Source: Streptococcus viridans
Lineage (GTDB): Bacteria > Bacillota > Bacilli > Lactobacillales > Streptococcaceae
Direction of reading: 5' to 3'
Assembly: GCF_900636365.1 (NCBI RefSeq)
Contig: NZ_LR134266.1
Span: forward strand, 757,501-821,500
Length of the DNA: 64,000 nucleotides
The position numbers and the translations under genes are program-made. Shown here piece by piece: positions 57,652 to 64,000 of the stretch (position 1 is the first letter of the stretch; every line of letters starts with the position of its first letter). A model generated the notes under the pieces. It had not been told where the DNA came from. It did not search any database and saw only the letters and a list, made by a program, of their open reading frames with translations.

Positions 57652-58206
57652 TTGATTAAATATCAATGTTACCATGGTACTGGCGAAAGTAATTCTAAAC
57701 AAATCCAATCTTCTAAGGAATTTAAATTCAAGTATCGATCGAATCATTGGTTAGGGCAAGGAGTTTATTTTTTTATTAATGATTATGATAAGGCTGAATG
57801 GTGGGCGAAGCATAATCGACCTAATAAAGAAACAAGTCCAGTAGTGCTAAAATGTGAGGTTGAACTTAAAAGCACAGAATTATTAGATTTAAATACTGAG
57901 AGAGACCTTATCAAACTTGATGATTTTGCTATAGATTTCTTTGAATCCTTGAAAAGAGAGAAAATAACTATCAAATTTAAAGATATACATGAAAAAAATT
58001 GTAAAGTAATTGATATGTTTTTGGAAAAAAACAAGGGATATAAAGCAGTTCATAGAACTTTTGACTCAACTAAAACAGGTTTGAAGGAAAACGGTGCTGG
58101 CTTTAACTTATTATCTGATCAGTTGTGTATTGTTGATCAGAGCGTAATCCCGTTTGAGAATATAGAATTAATTCGATTGGTACATGAAGGAGGTAAAATA
58201 TGTTAA
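57652..58206 (+). CDS. PARP/ART-like protein, probable toxin of a TAC module
   Basis: 184 aa, TTG start with GAGG 7 nt upstream. The N-terminus YHGTGESNSKQIQ (Y7, H8, G9, T10) and WLGQGVYFF (about 33-41, Tyr39) match the first two elements of the ADP-ribosyltransferase fold (the His and Tyr of H-Y-E type). The third, normally E or Q, could be Gln157 in SDQLCIVDQSVI. Such enzymes move ADP-ribose from NAD to protein or nucleic acid. It overlaps a small gene by 7 bases, followed by a SecB-like gene, the layout of CmdTAC (mRNA ADP-ribosylating toxin). AT-rich; family assignment by motif only. Confidence 0.7.
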   Translation: MIKYQCYHGTGESNSKQIQSSKEFKFKYRSNHWLGQGVYFFINDYDKAEWWAKHNRPNKETSPVVLKCEVELKSTELLDLNTERDLIKLDDFAIDFFESLKREKITIKFKDIHEKNCKVIDMFLEKNKGYKAVHRTFDSTKTGLKENGAGFNLLSDQLCIVDQSVIPFENIELIRLVHEGGKIC

Positions 58207-58490
58207 GTAGAGAACAATTAATAGAGCTTTTAAAAGGTGCAGATGTTAATTTTGAAGTAGACCAAGAAGAGCCATTTATTATATATAGCAATGGACAAAT
58301 TGAAAAATATGAAGAAACCCAATTACCAAGTGGATACTTATCTAATTTGAATCAAAGTATATATCCAAAGATAAAAACTAAAGTTAGTGTTGAACAAATC
58401 AACTTTGAATTTTTTATTAAATCAAAATTGGGTAGTAACTCTGCAAATATTAGAAATATAGAAATGAATAAATTAGGTGATGCTGCATGA
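58200..58490 (+). CDS. Small protein, probable antitoxin of the TAC module
   Basis: A 96-aa protein of no recognised family. The ATG overlaps the toxin stop and uses GGAGG at 58189-58193 inside the toxin gene, so it is translated in step. The N-terminal half has an acidic, aromatic stretch (NFEVDQEEPFIIYSNGQIEKYE); the C-terminal half has hydrophobic and basic residues, which could be the chaperone-addiction region by which SecB-like proteins hold antitoxins. Its stop overlaps the start of the chaperone gene. Antitoxin role is inferred from gene order. Confidence 0.55.
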   Translation: MLSREQLIELLKGADVNFEVDQEEPFIIYSNGQIEKYEETQLPSGYLSNLNQSIYPKIKTKVSVEQINFEFFIKSKLGSNSANIRNIEMNKLGDAA

Positions 58491-58924
58491 GCATAGATAG
58501 TGAATTAATTTTAAAAAATGTTAGAGTCAAGTCTTTAAATTATTCAATCAACGAGGCAATTGATTTGTCTGAGATAAAAGATGTCGATATTTTGATATCA
58601 CCAACACCTAAATTAGCTAAAGATGATATCCATTCAGGTGTTGTAGAATTATCAGTTGAATTATTTGATGAATTTTATATAGAAAACAATAAACCTTTTC
58701 ATATTGAAATTGTTGTTCAAGGGATGTTTACTGACTCTGATCAAACGTCAAATATGAACGTTTTTGAAAAGTATTTCCCGAATATGATTAGCATACTATA
58801 TCCATACGTCAGATCATATATATCAGCTACAACAGGGATGTTTGGAATTCAAAATGTACAGATTCCGGCAATCAATGTTTATGATCTAATGACAAATCTA
58901 TCTAAATCAAATAATAAAAAATAA
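58487..58924 (+). CDS. SecB-like chaperone of the TAC module
   Basis: A 145-aa protein (SecB is about 155). The C-terminal part PNMISILYPYVRSYISATTG...VQIPAINVYDLM closely follows the SecB pattern (NxLFPYAR-x-I-S...LAPVNFDALF). Upstream it has the beta-rich VELSVELFDEF and PFHIEIVVQGMF strands. SecB is generally absent from Firmicutes, where it is not part of secretion; solitary SecB-like proteins beside toxin-antitoxin pairs act as antitoxin chaperones (TAC). It starts in the antitoxin stop (ATGA) and is followed by a terminator. Confidence 0.85.
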   Translation: MSIDSELILKNVRVKSLNYSINEAIDLSEIKDVDILISPTPKLAKDDIHSGVVELSVELFDEFYIENNKPFHIEIVVQGMFTDSDQTSNMNVFEKYFPNMISILYPYVRSYISATTGMFGIQNVQIPAINVYDLMTNLSKSNNKK

Positions 58925-58981
58925 AATATTACCAGGCGAAAAGGCTTGTAAATCAATTAGTATTCTTTCCTGTCATAATAT

Positions 58982-59012
58982 AAAACCTTAGAAGAATTCT
59001 AGGGTTTTTCTT
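58982..59012 (+). terminator. Terminator after the TAC operon
   Basis: AAAACCTTAGAA pairs with TTCTAGGGTTTT (one wobble) around GAA, then TTTTC. Confidence 0.75.
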
Positions 59013-59147
59013 TTGTATTAACTATAAGTATATAGTAGTATTATAGATACGGAACTTACCAGTATTGAAAAACTATACTGAGCTTTGATCATTGGGGAGA
59101 AGTGGCTGATATAGATGCAAAAAAAGCACCGTGTGAGGGTGCTAGAT

Positions 59148-59158
59148 CTTGCCTGCTG
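59148..59158 (-). repeat. Inverted partial copy of the 26-bp satellite repeat
   Basis: CTTGCCTGCTG is the exact complement of the first 11 bases of the repeats at 50766 and 53692; it lies 160 bases inside attR. Confidence 0.5.
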
Positions 59159-59170
59159 AACTCGTAAATG

Positions 59171-59197
59171 ATTGATCCTTTTAGGGTCAATTTTTTT
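59171..59197 (+). terminator. Second terminator near the satellite right end
   Basis: ATTGATCC pairs with GGGTCAAT (one wobble) around TTTTA, then TTTTTT. It shields recJ from satellite transcription. Confidence 0.75.
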
Positions 59198-59317
59198 GTG
59201 GACTTTTTAGGAACTTTGTGAACTGTTTAAGTCGGTATAATTGAATAGTGTATAACCCGAAAACGCCTATTTTATGGGATTTTTGCGAATTAATTTCAAC
59301 TATATTATGCAATGTGA

Positions 59318-59332
59318 TATAATATGCTGATA
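59318..59332. repeat. attR core (15-bp direct repeat), containing the recJ -10 box
   Basis: TATAATATGCTGATA. Preceded here by TGA, so an extended -10 (TG-A-TATAAT) is rebuilt at this end, 35 bases before the recJ ATG. Confidence 0.8.
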
Positions 59333-59357
59333 AGAAAAACAGGAGACAAGGACCGAG

Positions 59358-61571
59358 ATGATCACGTCAAAATATGAATGGCAGTTTGCTGCGCCCTTTT
59401 CAGATGATACTTTTTTGGCGCAGGCAAAGAAGAGAGGATTAGAAGCATCTGCAGCCAAGTTACTGGGAGAACGAGGGATCCAGACGGAAGAGGCGCTGGA
59501 TCGTTTTCTTGAACCTCGGCTAGAAGATCTGCATGATCCCTACCTGCTTCACGATATGGACAAGGCAGTGGATCGCATTCGCCAAGCCATTGAAGATTAT
59601 GAACAAATCCTAGTTTATGGGGACTATGATGCGGACGGGATGACGGCCGCTTCTATCATAAAGGAAACCCTGGAGCAGATGGGGGCGGAAGTAGCGGTCT
59701 ATCTGCCTAACCGCTTTACAGATGGATATGGTCCCAATGCCAGTGTCTACAAGTACTTTATCGAACAGCAGGGGATTTCCCTCATCATCACGGTGGACAA
59801 TGGAGTAGCTGGACACGAAGCCATTGACTTGGCCCAAAGCATGGGGGTAGATGTCATTGTGACAGACCACCATGCCATGCCCGAAGTCTTACCCGATGCC
59901 TATGCTGTCATTCACCCCGAGCATCCAAATGCCGATTACCCTTTCAAACACTTAGCGGGCTGTGGAGTTGCCTTTAAATTAGCGACTGCTCTCTTAGAAG
60001 AGGTGCCTCTAGATTTTCTAGATTTGGTAGCCATTGGGACCATTGCGGATATGGTCAGTCTGACAGACGAAAACCGCATCCTGGTCAAGTACGGCCTAGG
60101 TGTCCTTCGTCAAACCCAACGGATCGGCCTCCAGGAAATGCTCAAGCTGGCCTCCATCGCCCCTCAAGATGTAAATGAAGAAACGGTTGGTTTTCAGATT
60201 GCCCCTCGTCTCAATGCGCTGGGTCGCTTGGATGACCCAAATCCAGCGGTCGAACTCTTGACAGGTTTTGATGACGAAGAAGCGCTGGAAATTGCGCTGA
60301 TGATTCAAGCCAAGAATGAAGAGCGCAAGGAGATCGTCCAAGCCATCTACGATGAGGCCAAAGCCATGGTTGACCCAAGCCTTCCTGTCCAAATCTTGGC
60401 CAAGGAAGGCTGGAATCCAGGTGTCTTAGGGATCGTGGCCGGTCGACTACTTGAAGAGCTCCATCAGCCCATTATCGTCCTCACCATAGACCAAGGCAAG
60501 GCCAAGGGGAGCGCACGTAGCCCTGAAAGTGTTCATATTTTTGAAGCCCTAGATCCCCATCGGGATCTCTTTATCGCCTTTGGAGGCCATGCGGGTGCAG
60601 CTGGTATGACTCTGGAAGTTGACAAGCTCCCTCGTCTGACCGAGATTTTTTCCGATTATATTCGTGAAAAAGGGATTGACCTGACGGCCAAATCTACCCT
60701 CTTTGTTGATGAGGAATTGGACCTAGAAGAGCTGACCTTGGATACCTTGAAGAGTTTTGACCGTCTCGCTCCTTTTGGGATGGACCATCAGAAGCCAGTC
60801 TTTTACATTCGTGATTTCCAAGTGGAGTCTAGTCGGACCATGGGGGCTGGCAATAGCCATCTGAAGTTGAAGATTCAAAAAGGCGATGCCCGCTTTGATG
60901 TCGTGGCTTTTGGCCAGGGCCATTTGGAATTGGAGTACTCCCAAGCGAAAAACTTGGAGTTGGTGGTATCCTTGTCCGTCAATCAGTGGAATGGACAGAC
61001 CACCCTGCAACTGATGGTGGTGGATGCCCGTGTAGAAGGAGTACAGCTCTATAATATCCGAGGGAAAAATGCTCCTCTCCCACAAGATATTCCCCTCTTT
61101 AGTCAGTTGGAAGAAGGGGAAGATTCTCCTGCCATTGTCATCGATCGCATACCGGATGACCTGGCTGACTTGAAAGCCCTCTTCCAAGAACAGAGCTTCC
61201 AAGCGGTCTATTTTAAAAATCACCTAGACAAGGCCTATTATTTGACTGGCTATGGTAGTCGGGATCAGTATGCCAAACTCTACAAAACACTGTATCAGTT
61301 CCCTGAGTTTGATATTCGCCATAAGCTCAGCCAACTATCTGACTACCTCAAGATTCCACAAGTCTTGTTGATCAAGATGATCCAGATCTTCCAAGAGTTG
61401 GGCTTTGTCCAGATTGAAAATGGCATCATGACGGTCAACAAGGATGCGGAGAAGAAGGAGATTGCCTCTAGTTCCATCTATCAGGACTTGGTGCAGACGG
61501 TCAAAGACCAGGAACTCATGGCTTTAGGATCTGTGCAAGAAATTTATGACTATTTAACGGAATCGATTTAA
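59358..61571 (+). CDS. recJ: Single-stranded-DNA-specific exonuclease RecJ
   Basis: 5'-3' ssDNA exonuclease of recombination and mismatch/base-excision repair. 737 aa: DHH core with YGDYDADGMTAAS (about 87-99), VTDHHAMPE, HLAGCGVAFKL and RLNALGRLDDP; the DHHA1 region has GWNPGVLGIVAGRL and AFGGHAGAAGMTL; OB-fold follows. The long Firmicute-type C-terminal extension is present. AAGGA lies 5 nt before the ATG. Its promoter is the site of satellite integration. Confidence 0.96.
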   Translation: MITSKYEWQFAAPFSDDTFLAQAKKRGLEASAAKLLGERGIQTEEALDRFLEPRLEDLHDPYLLHDMDKAVDRIRQAIEDYEQILVYGDYDADGMTAASIIKETLEQMGAEVAVYLPNRFTDGYGPNASVYKYFIEQQGISLIITVDNGVAGHEAIDLAQSMGVDVIVTDHHAMPEVLPDAYAVIHPEHPNADYPFKHLAGCGVAFKLATALLEEVPLDFLDLVAIGTIADMVSLTDENRILVKYGLGVLRQTQRIGLQEMLKLASIAPQDVNEETVGFQIAPRLNALGRLDDPNPAVELLTGFDDEEALEIALMIQAKNEERKEIVQAIYDEAKAMVDPSLPVQILAKEGWNPGVLGIVAGRLLEELHQPIIVLTIDQGKAKGSARSPESVHIFEALDPHRDLFIAFGGHAGAAGMTLEVDKLPRLTEIFSDYIREKGIDLTAKSTLFVDEELDLEELTLDTLKSFDRLAPFGMDHQKPVFYIRDFQVESSRTMGAGNSHLKLKIQKGDARFDVVAFGQGHLELEYSQAKNLELVVSLSVNQWNGQTTLQLMVVDARVEGVQLYNIRGKNAPLPQDIPLFSQLEEGEDSPAIVIDRIPDDLADLKALFQEQSFQAVYFKNHLDKAYYLTGYGSRDQYAKLYKTLYQFPEFDIRHKLSQLSDYLKIPQVLLIKMIQIFQELGFVQIENGIMTVNKDAEKKEIASSSIYQDLVQTVKDQELMALGSVQEIYDYLTESI

Positions 61572-62164
61572 TGAACAAAAAGAAAATATTTCTCTGGCTC
61601 AGCCCTTTCCTCCTTTTTGCCCTCTATTGGTTGGGGATCTACTGGAGTTTGAGAAACCCCATGGAGGAGATCAACTACGCTGAAAATGGCAGCTGGATGC
61701 GCTATGTGATGTTTAGCCCCTATACAGAGACAATCGGTAGTGATCGCATCTGGAAGGAGGATGAAGGATTTCAGTCCTATCCCTATTCAGATGACATCGT
61801 TGGTGGTCAGGAAGACCTATCTGTCATGATGTTTCGAGACAGTTCTGAATGGGTTTACTGGTATGAATACCATCTAAACGAAAATGCATACGTTTGGATG
61901 ACCTTCAAATACAATTCTAAAAAAAGAGCATTGATTCAAGAAAAAGTGTATCTTTACGAGGATAATCAAACAGTTGAAGGGAGTGATTTTTTACAGAAAC
62001 TTGCTAACTACGGCAAAGACCTTACTTGGCTTCGAAACCAAAGCAAGAAGGTCGCCGAACAATACATCCTTGGTACTTGGTTTAAGAATGGCAGCTCGCG
62101 TTATTCCTTGAAAAACCTAGGGGATATGAAAATTGAGTACAATGAATTGTTAGAAGAGAAGTAA
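61571..62164 (+). CDS. Hypothetical membrane-anchored protein (TipC-like?)
   Basis: A 197-aa protein that starts in the recJ stop (TAATG). N-terminal membrane helix (LWLSPFLLFALYWLGIYW) followed by a soluble extracytoplasmic domain with many aromatic residues (RYVMFSPYTETIGSDRIW and SSEWVYWYEYHLNENAYVW). Overall build recalls the TipC-family immunity proteins of streptococcal LXG toxins, but no toxin gene is nearby and the match is a guess. Followed by a terminator. Confidence 0.55.
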   Translation: MNKKKIFLWLSPFLLFALYWLGIYWSLRNPMEEINYAENGSWMRYVMFSPYTETIGSDRIWKEDEGFQSYPYSDDIVGGQEDLSVMMFRDSSEWVYWYEYHLNENAYVWMTFKYNSKKRALIQEKVYLYEDNQTVEGSDFLQKLANYGKDLTWLRNQSKKVAEQYILGTWFKNGSSRYSLKNLGDMKIEYNELLEEK

Positions 62165-62186
62165 AAGGCTCTTTCTTTCAAGAATT

Positions 62187-62217
62187 ATCCCGCATCTTTT
62201 TCAGATGTGGGATTTTT
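62187..62217 (+). terminator. Terminator after the membrane-anchored protein gene
   Basis: ATCCCGCATCT pairs with AGATGTGGGAT (one wobble) around TTTTC, then TTTT. Confidence 0.85.
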
Positions 62218-62280
62218 GCTATCGCTACAGGTGTTTGGGAAAATGATTTAGTAAAAAATGATGCACGTTAGTAGAATTCA

Positions 62281-62289
62281 TGGTATAAT
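62281..62289 (+). promoter_or_regulatory. Extended -10 of apt
   Basis: TG-G-TATAAT; the ATG lies 36 bases downstream with a GAAAG ribosome site. Confidence 0.6.
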
Positions 62290-62325
62290 GGAATGTAAAA
62301 ATTTTTTTATGAAAGAAAGTTAACC

Positions 62326-62838
62326 ATGAATTTAAAAGATTACATTGCAAGCATTGAAAACTATCCACAAGAAGGGATTACCTTTCGTGATATCAGCCCT
62401 TTGATGGCAGATGGCAATGCTTATAGTTATGCGATTCGTGAAATCGTTCAATATGCAACCGATAAGAAGATTGATATGATCGTTGGTCCTGAAGCGCGTG
62501 GCTTCATCGTTGGATGTCCAGTCGCTTTTGAATTAGGAATTGGTTTTGCACCTGTTCGTAAGCCTGGCAAGTTGCCACGTGAAGTTATCTCAGCGGACTA
62601 CGAAAAAGAATACGGTGTGGATACCTTAACCATGCACGCTGATGCTATCAAACCAGGTCAACGCGTCCTCATCGTCGATGACCTCTTGGCAACAGGTGGC
62701 ACGGTTAAAGCAACTATCGAAATGATTGAAAAACTCGGTGGAGTGGTTGCAGGTTGCGCCTTCTTGATCGAGCTCGATGATCTCAAAGGCCGCGAAGCAA
62801 TCGGAGACTACGATTACAAGGTCTTGATGCATTACTAA
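62326..62838 (+). CDS. apt: Adenine phosphoribosyltransferase
   Basis: Salvages adenine to AMP with PRPP. 170 aa. The PRPP-binding motif [13 protein letters not shown] lies at about residues 114-126. The upstream [14 protein letters not shown] and [12 protein letters not shown] stretches are the family active-site segments. The normal full length is present. It is separated from metA by a combined terminator-promoter region. Confidence 0.97.
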   Translation: MNLKDYIASIENYPQEGITFRDISPLMADGNAYSYAIREIVQYATDKKIDMIVGPEARGFIVGCPVAFELGIGFAPVRKPGKLPREVISADYEKEYGVDTLTMHADAIKPGQRVLIVDDLLATGGTVKATIEMIEKLGGVVAGCAFLIELDDLKGREAIGDYDYKVLMHY

Positions 62839-62877
62839 TATAGTTTAGAACTATATCTAGATAGAGAAAAACCATAA

Positions 62878-62906
62878 TTGAAAACTATATGCTCCTGTCT
62901 TATAAT
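62878..62906 (+). promoter_or_regulatory. metA promoter within a hairpin sequence
   Basis: TTGAAA, 17 bases, TATAAT. A long inverted repeat (62891-62902 with 62923-62934, two wobbles) followed by TTTTT spans the -10: it would act as a terminator for apt transcripts while its loop carries the metA promoter. Confidence 0.7.
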
Positions 62907-62939
62907 AAGAGGTAACAACTTGTAAGATGGGAGCTTTTT

Positions 62940-63884
62940 ATGCCAATTACCTTAGATAAGAAATTACCAGCAGTTGATATTCTTCGTTCAGAAAATATTT
63001 TTGTCATGGATGATATTCGGGCAACTCACCAAGATATTCGTCCTATAAATGTTCTGATTTTGAATCTCATGCCGACTAAGGAAGCAACTGAGACTCAACT
63101 GCTACGCCTCCTGGCCAATACTCCCTTGCAGATTAATGTGGATTTCCTCTATATGACTAGCCATAAGTCTAAGACGACGGCAGCAGAGCATATGGAGGTC
63201 TTCTATAAATCCTTTGAGGATATTGAAGAAAACTATTATGACGGCTTGATTATTACAGGAGCTCCTGTAGAGAAATTAGCTTTTGAGGAAGTGGATTACT
63301 GGGAGGAGTTAACAAAGGTCTTTGCTTGGTCTAAACGCCATGTCTTTTCAACCCTCCATCTTTGTTGGGGTGCCCAAGCTGGTCTCTATTACCGCTATGG
63401 TATTGAAAAAGTAGCTCTGTGCGACAAGCTATCTGGCATCTATGAGCAAACTGTCATGAATCCACAGAACCGTTTGATGCGTGGTTTTGACGATGCTTTT
63501 TTGGCCCCTCACTCACGGTATACGGATGTCCCCCTCAAAGAAGTGCTAGACAAGAGTAATTTGCAAGTCTTAGCTCAAGGGGATGAGGTAGGCCTATCTA
63601 TCCTGGCCAGTCCAGACCTTCGAGAGGTCTATAGTTTTGGCCATTTGGAATATGACCGTGATACCTTGGCCAAGGAATACCAGCGAGATGTCAAAGCAGG
63701 CTTGAATCCAGATCTTCCAAAGAATTATTATGATCAGGATGACAGTAGTCGGGACCCTCGGATGCGGTGGAACTTAGCGGCAGCCAACTTCTTTAGTAAT
63801 TGGATCAATTATGCAGTTTACCAAGAGACTCCTTATCGTTTGGAGGAGTTAGAAAAAGATATTTCATTTTATGGTTACCTATAA
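62940..63884 (+). CDS. metA: Homoserine O-succinyl/acetyltransferase
   Basis: Acylates homoserine, the first committed step to methionine. 314 aa, glutamine-amidotransferase-like fold. N-terminal [14 protein letters not shown], then [34 protein letters not shown] and [16 protein letters not shown], the last with the catalytic cysteine (about residue 142). YSFGHLEYD supplies the histidine region and conserved glutamate. Many MetA proteins of Firmicutes use acetyl-CoA; the substrate here is not decided. RBS GGGAG lies before the ATG. Confidence 0.95.
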   Translation: MPITLDKKLPAVDILRSENIFVMDDIRATHQDIRPINVLILNLMPTKEATETQLLRLLANTPLQINVDFLYMTSHKSKTTAAEHMEVFYKSFEDIEENYYDGLIITGAPVEKLAFEEVDYWEELTKVFAWSKRHVFSTLHLCWGAQAGLYYRYGIEKVALCDKLSGIYEQTVMNPQNRLMRGFDDAFLAPHSRYTDVPLKEVLDKSNLQVLAQGDEVGLSILASPDLREVYSFGHLEYDRDTLAKEYQRDVKAGLNPDLPKNYYDQDDSSRDPRMRWNLAAANFFSNWINYAVYQETPYRLEELEKDISFYGYL

Positions 63885-63893
63885 AGGGGTAGT

Positions 63894-64000
63894 ATGACAT
63901 ATTCACAAGCATTTAAGTCGGGCAATTTGGTCTTACCAAGTGCCTTACTTTTCCATTATCACCATTTATTTAAAGACGCAGAGGATTTTCTGGTTTGGCA
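63894..64000 (+). CDS. dnaD: DnaD-like replication initiation protein, N-terminus only
   Basis: The first 35 codons are in the window. MTYSQAFKSGNLVLPSALLF and HYHHLFKDAEDFLVW match the N-terminal DnaD domain, which works with DnaB-type loaders at primosome assembly. GGGG and AAAGG lie just before the start, 9 bases after metA. The rest is beyond the right edge. Confidence 0.75.
   Translation, partial: MTYSQAFKSGNLVLPSALLFHYHHLFKDAEDFLVW

Larger units (their letters stand above)
49484..59332. mobile_element. Satellite prophage / PICI-like island integrated in the recJ promoter
   Basis: A 9.83-kb element bounded by a perfect 15-bp direct repeat (TATAATATGCTGATA). Gene order fits phage-inducible chromosomal islands and streptococcal satellites: integrase at the left end facing attL, a leftward block with repressor, divergent Cro-like and excisionase-like genes, an SF3 replication helicase, iterons, a DUF1492-type regulator, and cargo at the right end. 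No capsid, portal, tail, large terminase, lysin or holin gene is present, so it would need a helper phage. It is lower in GC than the flanking chromosome. Confidence 0.85.

Noticed and set aside
49484..59332. Complete prophage
   Set aside because: No capsid, portal, tail, large terminase, holin or lysin genes are present; size and gene set fit a satellite.

Overview
The window is a low-GC Firmicute chromosome, almost certainly an oral Streptococcus of the mitis/sanguinis group; S. parasanguinis or S. australis-like is my guess and is not proven. The gene sets are streptococcal: fRMsr-dnaX, galR/galK-galT-galE, sczA/czcD/adh, rexB-rexA, miaA-hflX-rnz, recJ, apt, metA, dnaD, and an LPXTG-type surface protein. 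No rRNA, tRNA or CRISPR array was seen.

Layout. 1-5700: end of an oxidoreductase gene, udk, a DUF1275 membrane protein, fRMsr, dnaX, a small membrane gene, and a structured RNA-like element. 5.7-12.2 kb: birA and galR on the minus strand, facing a galK-HAD-galT-galE operon with a perfect operator palindrome. 12.3-19.3 kb: lipoproteins, a lone PTS EIIC-like permease, a frameshifted hydrolase and an osmoprotectant ABC transporter. 19.5-30.4 kb: AEC transporter, sczA/czcD/adh zinc cluster, a large helicase with membrane segments, a nucleoside phosphorylase, Trk/Ktr potassium uptake and a CPBP protein. 30.5-43.9 kb: rexB-rexA, a second copy of the structured RNA element, then miaA-hflX-rnz and small enzymes. 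44-49 kb: lineage-specific exported proteins and a threonine-repeat surface adhesin.

49,484-59,332 is a 9.8-kb integrated satellite (PICI-like). It carries an integrase, divergent repressor/Cro genes, an excisionase-like protein, an SF3 replication helicase and an iteron cluster, but no structural genes. It is flanked by a 15-bp direct repeat that contains the -10 box of recJ, so it sits inside the recJ promoter. Its right end carries an AT-rich three-gene operon: a PARP/ART-like protein, a small protein and a SecB-like chaperone. I read this as a toxin-antitoxin-chaperone (TAC) module, related in logic to CmdTAC of E. coli. It is the strongest candidate for an undescribed system here.

59.4-64 kb returns to core genes: recJ, a small membrane protein, apt, metA and the start of dnaD.

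Cross-cutting signals: four copies of a ~175-bp hairpin-rich intergenic repeat; two copies of a folded RNA-like element with compensatory changes, each bounded by a duplicated terminator sequence; and three genes whose extended -10 boxes lie 6-7 nt before the ATG without a convincing ribosome binding site, suggesting leaderless mRNAs.
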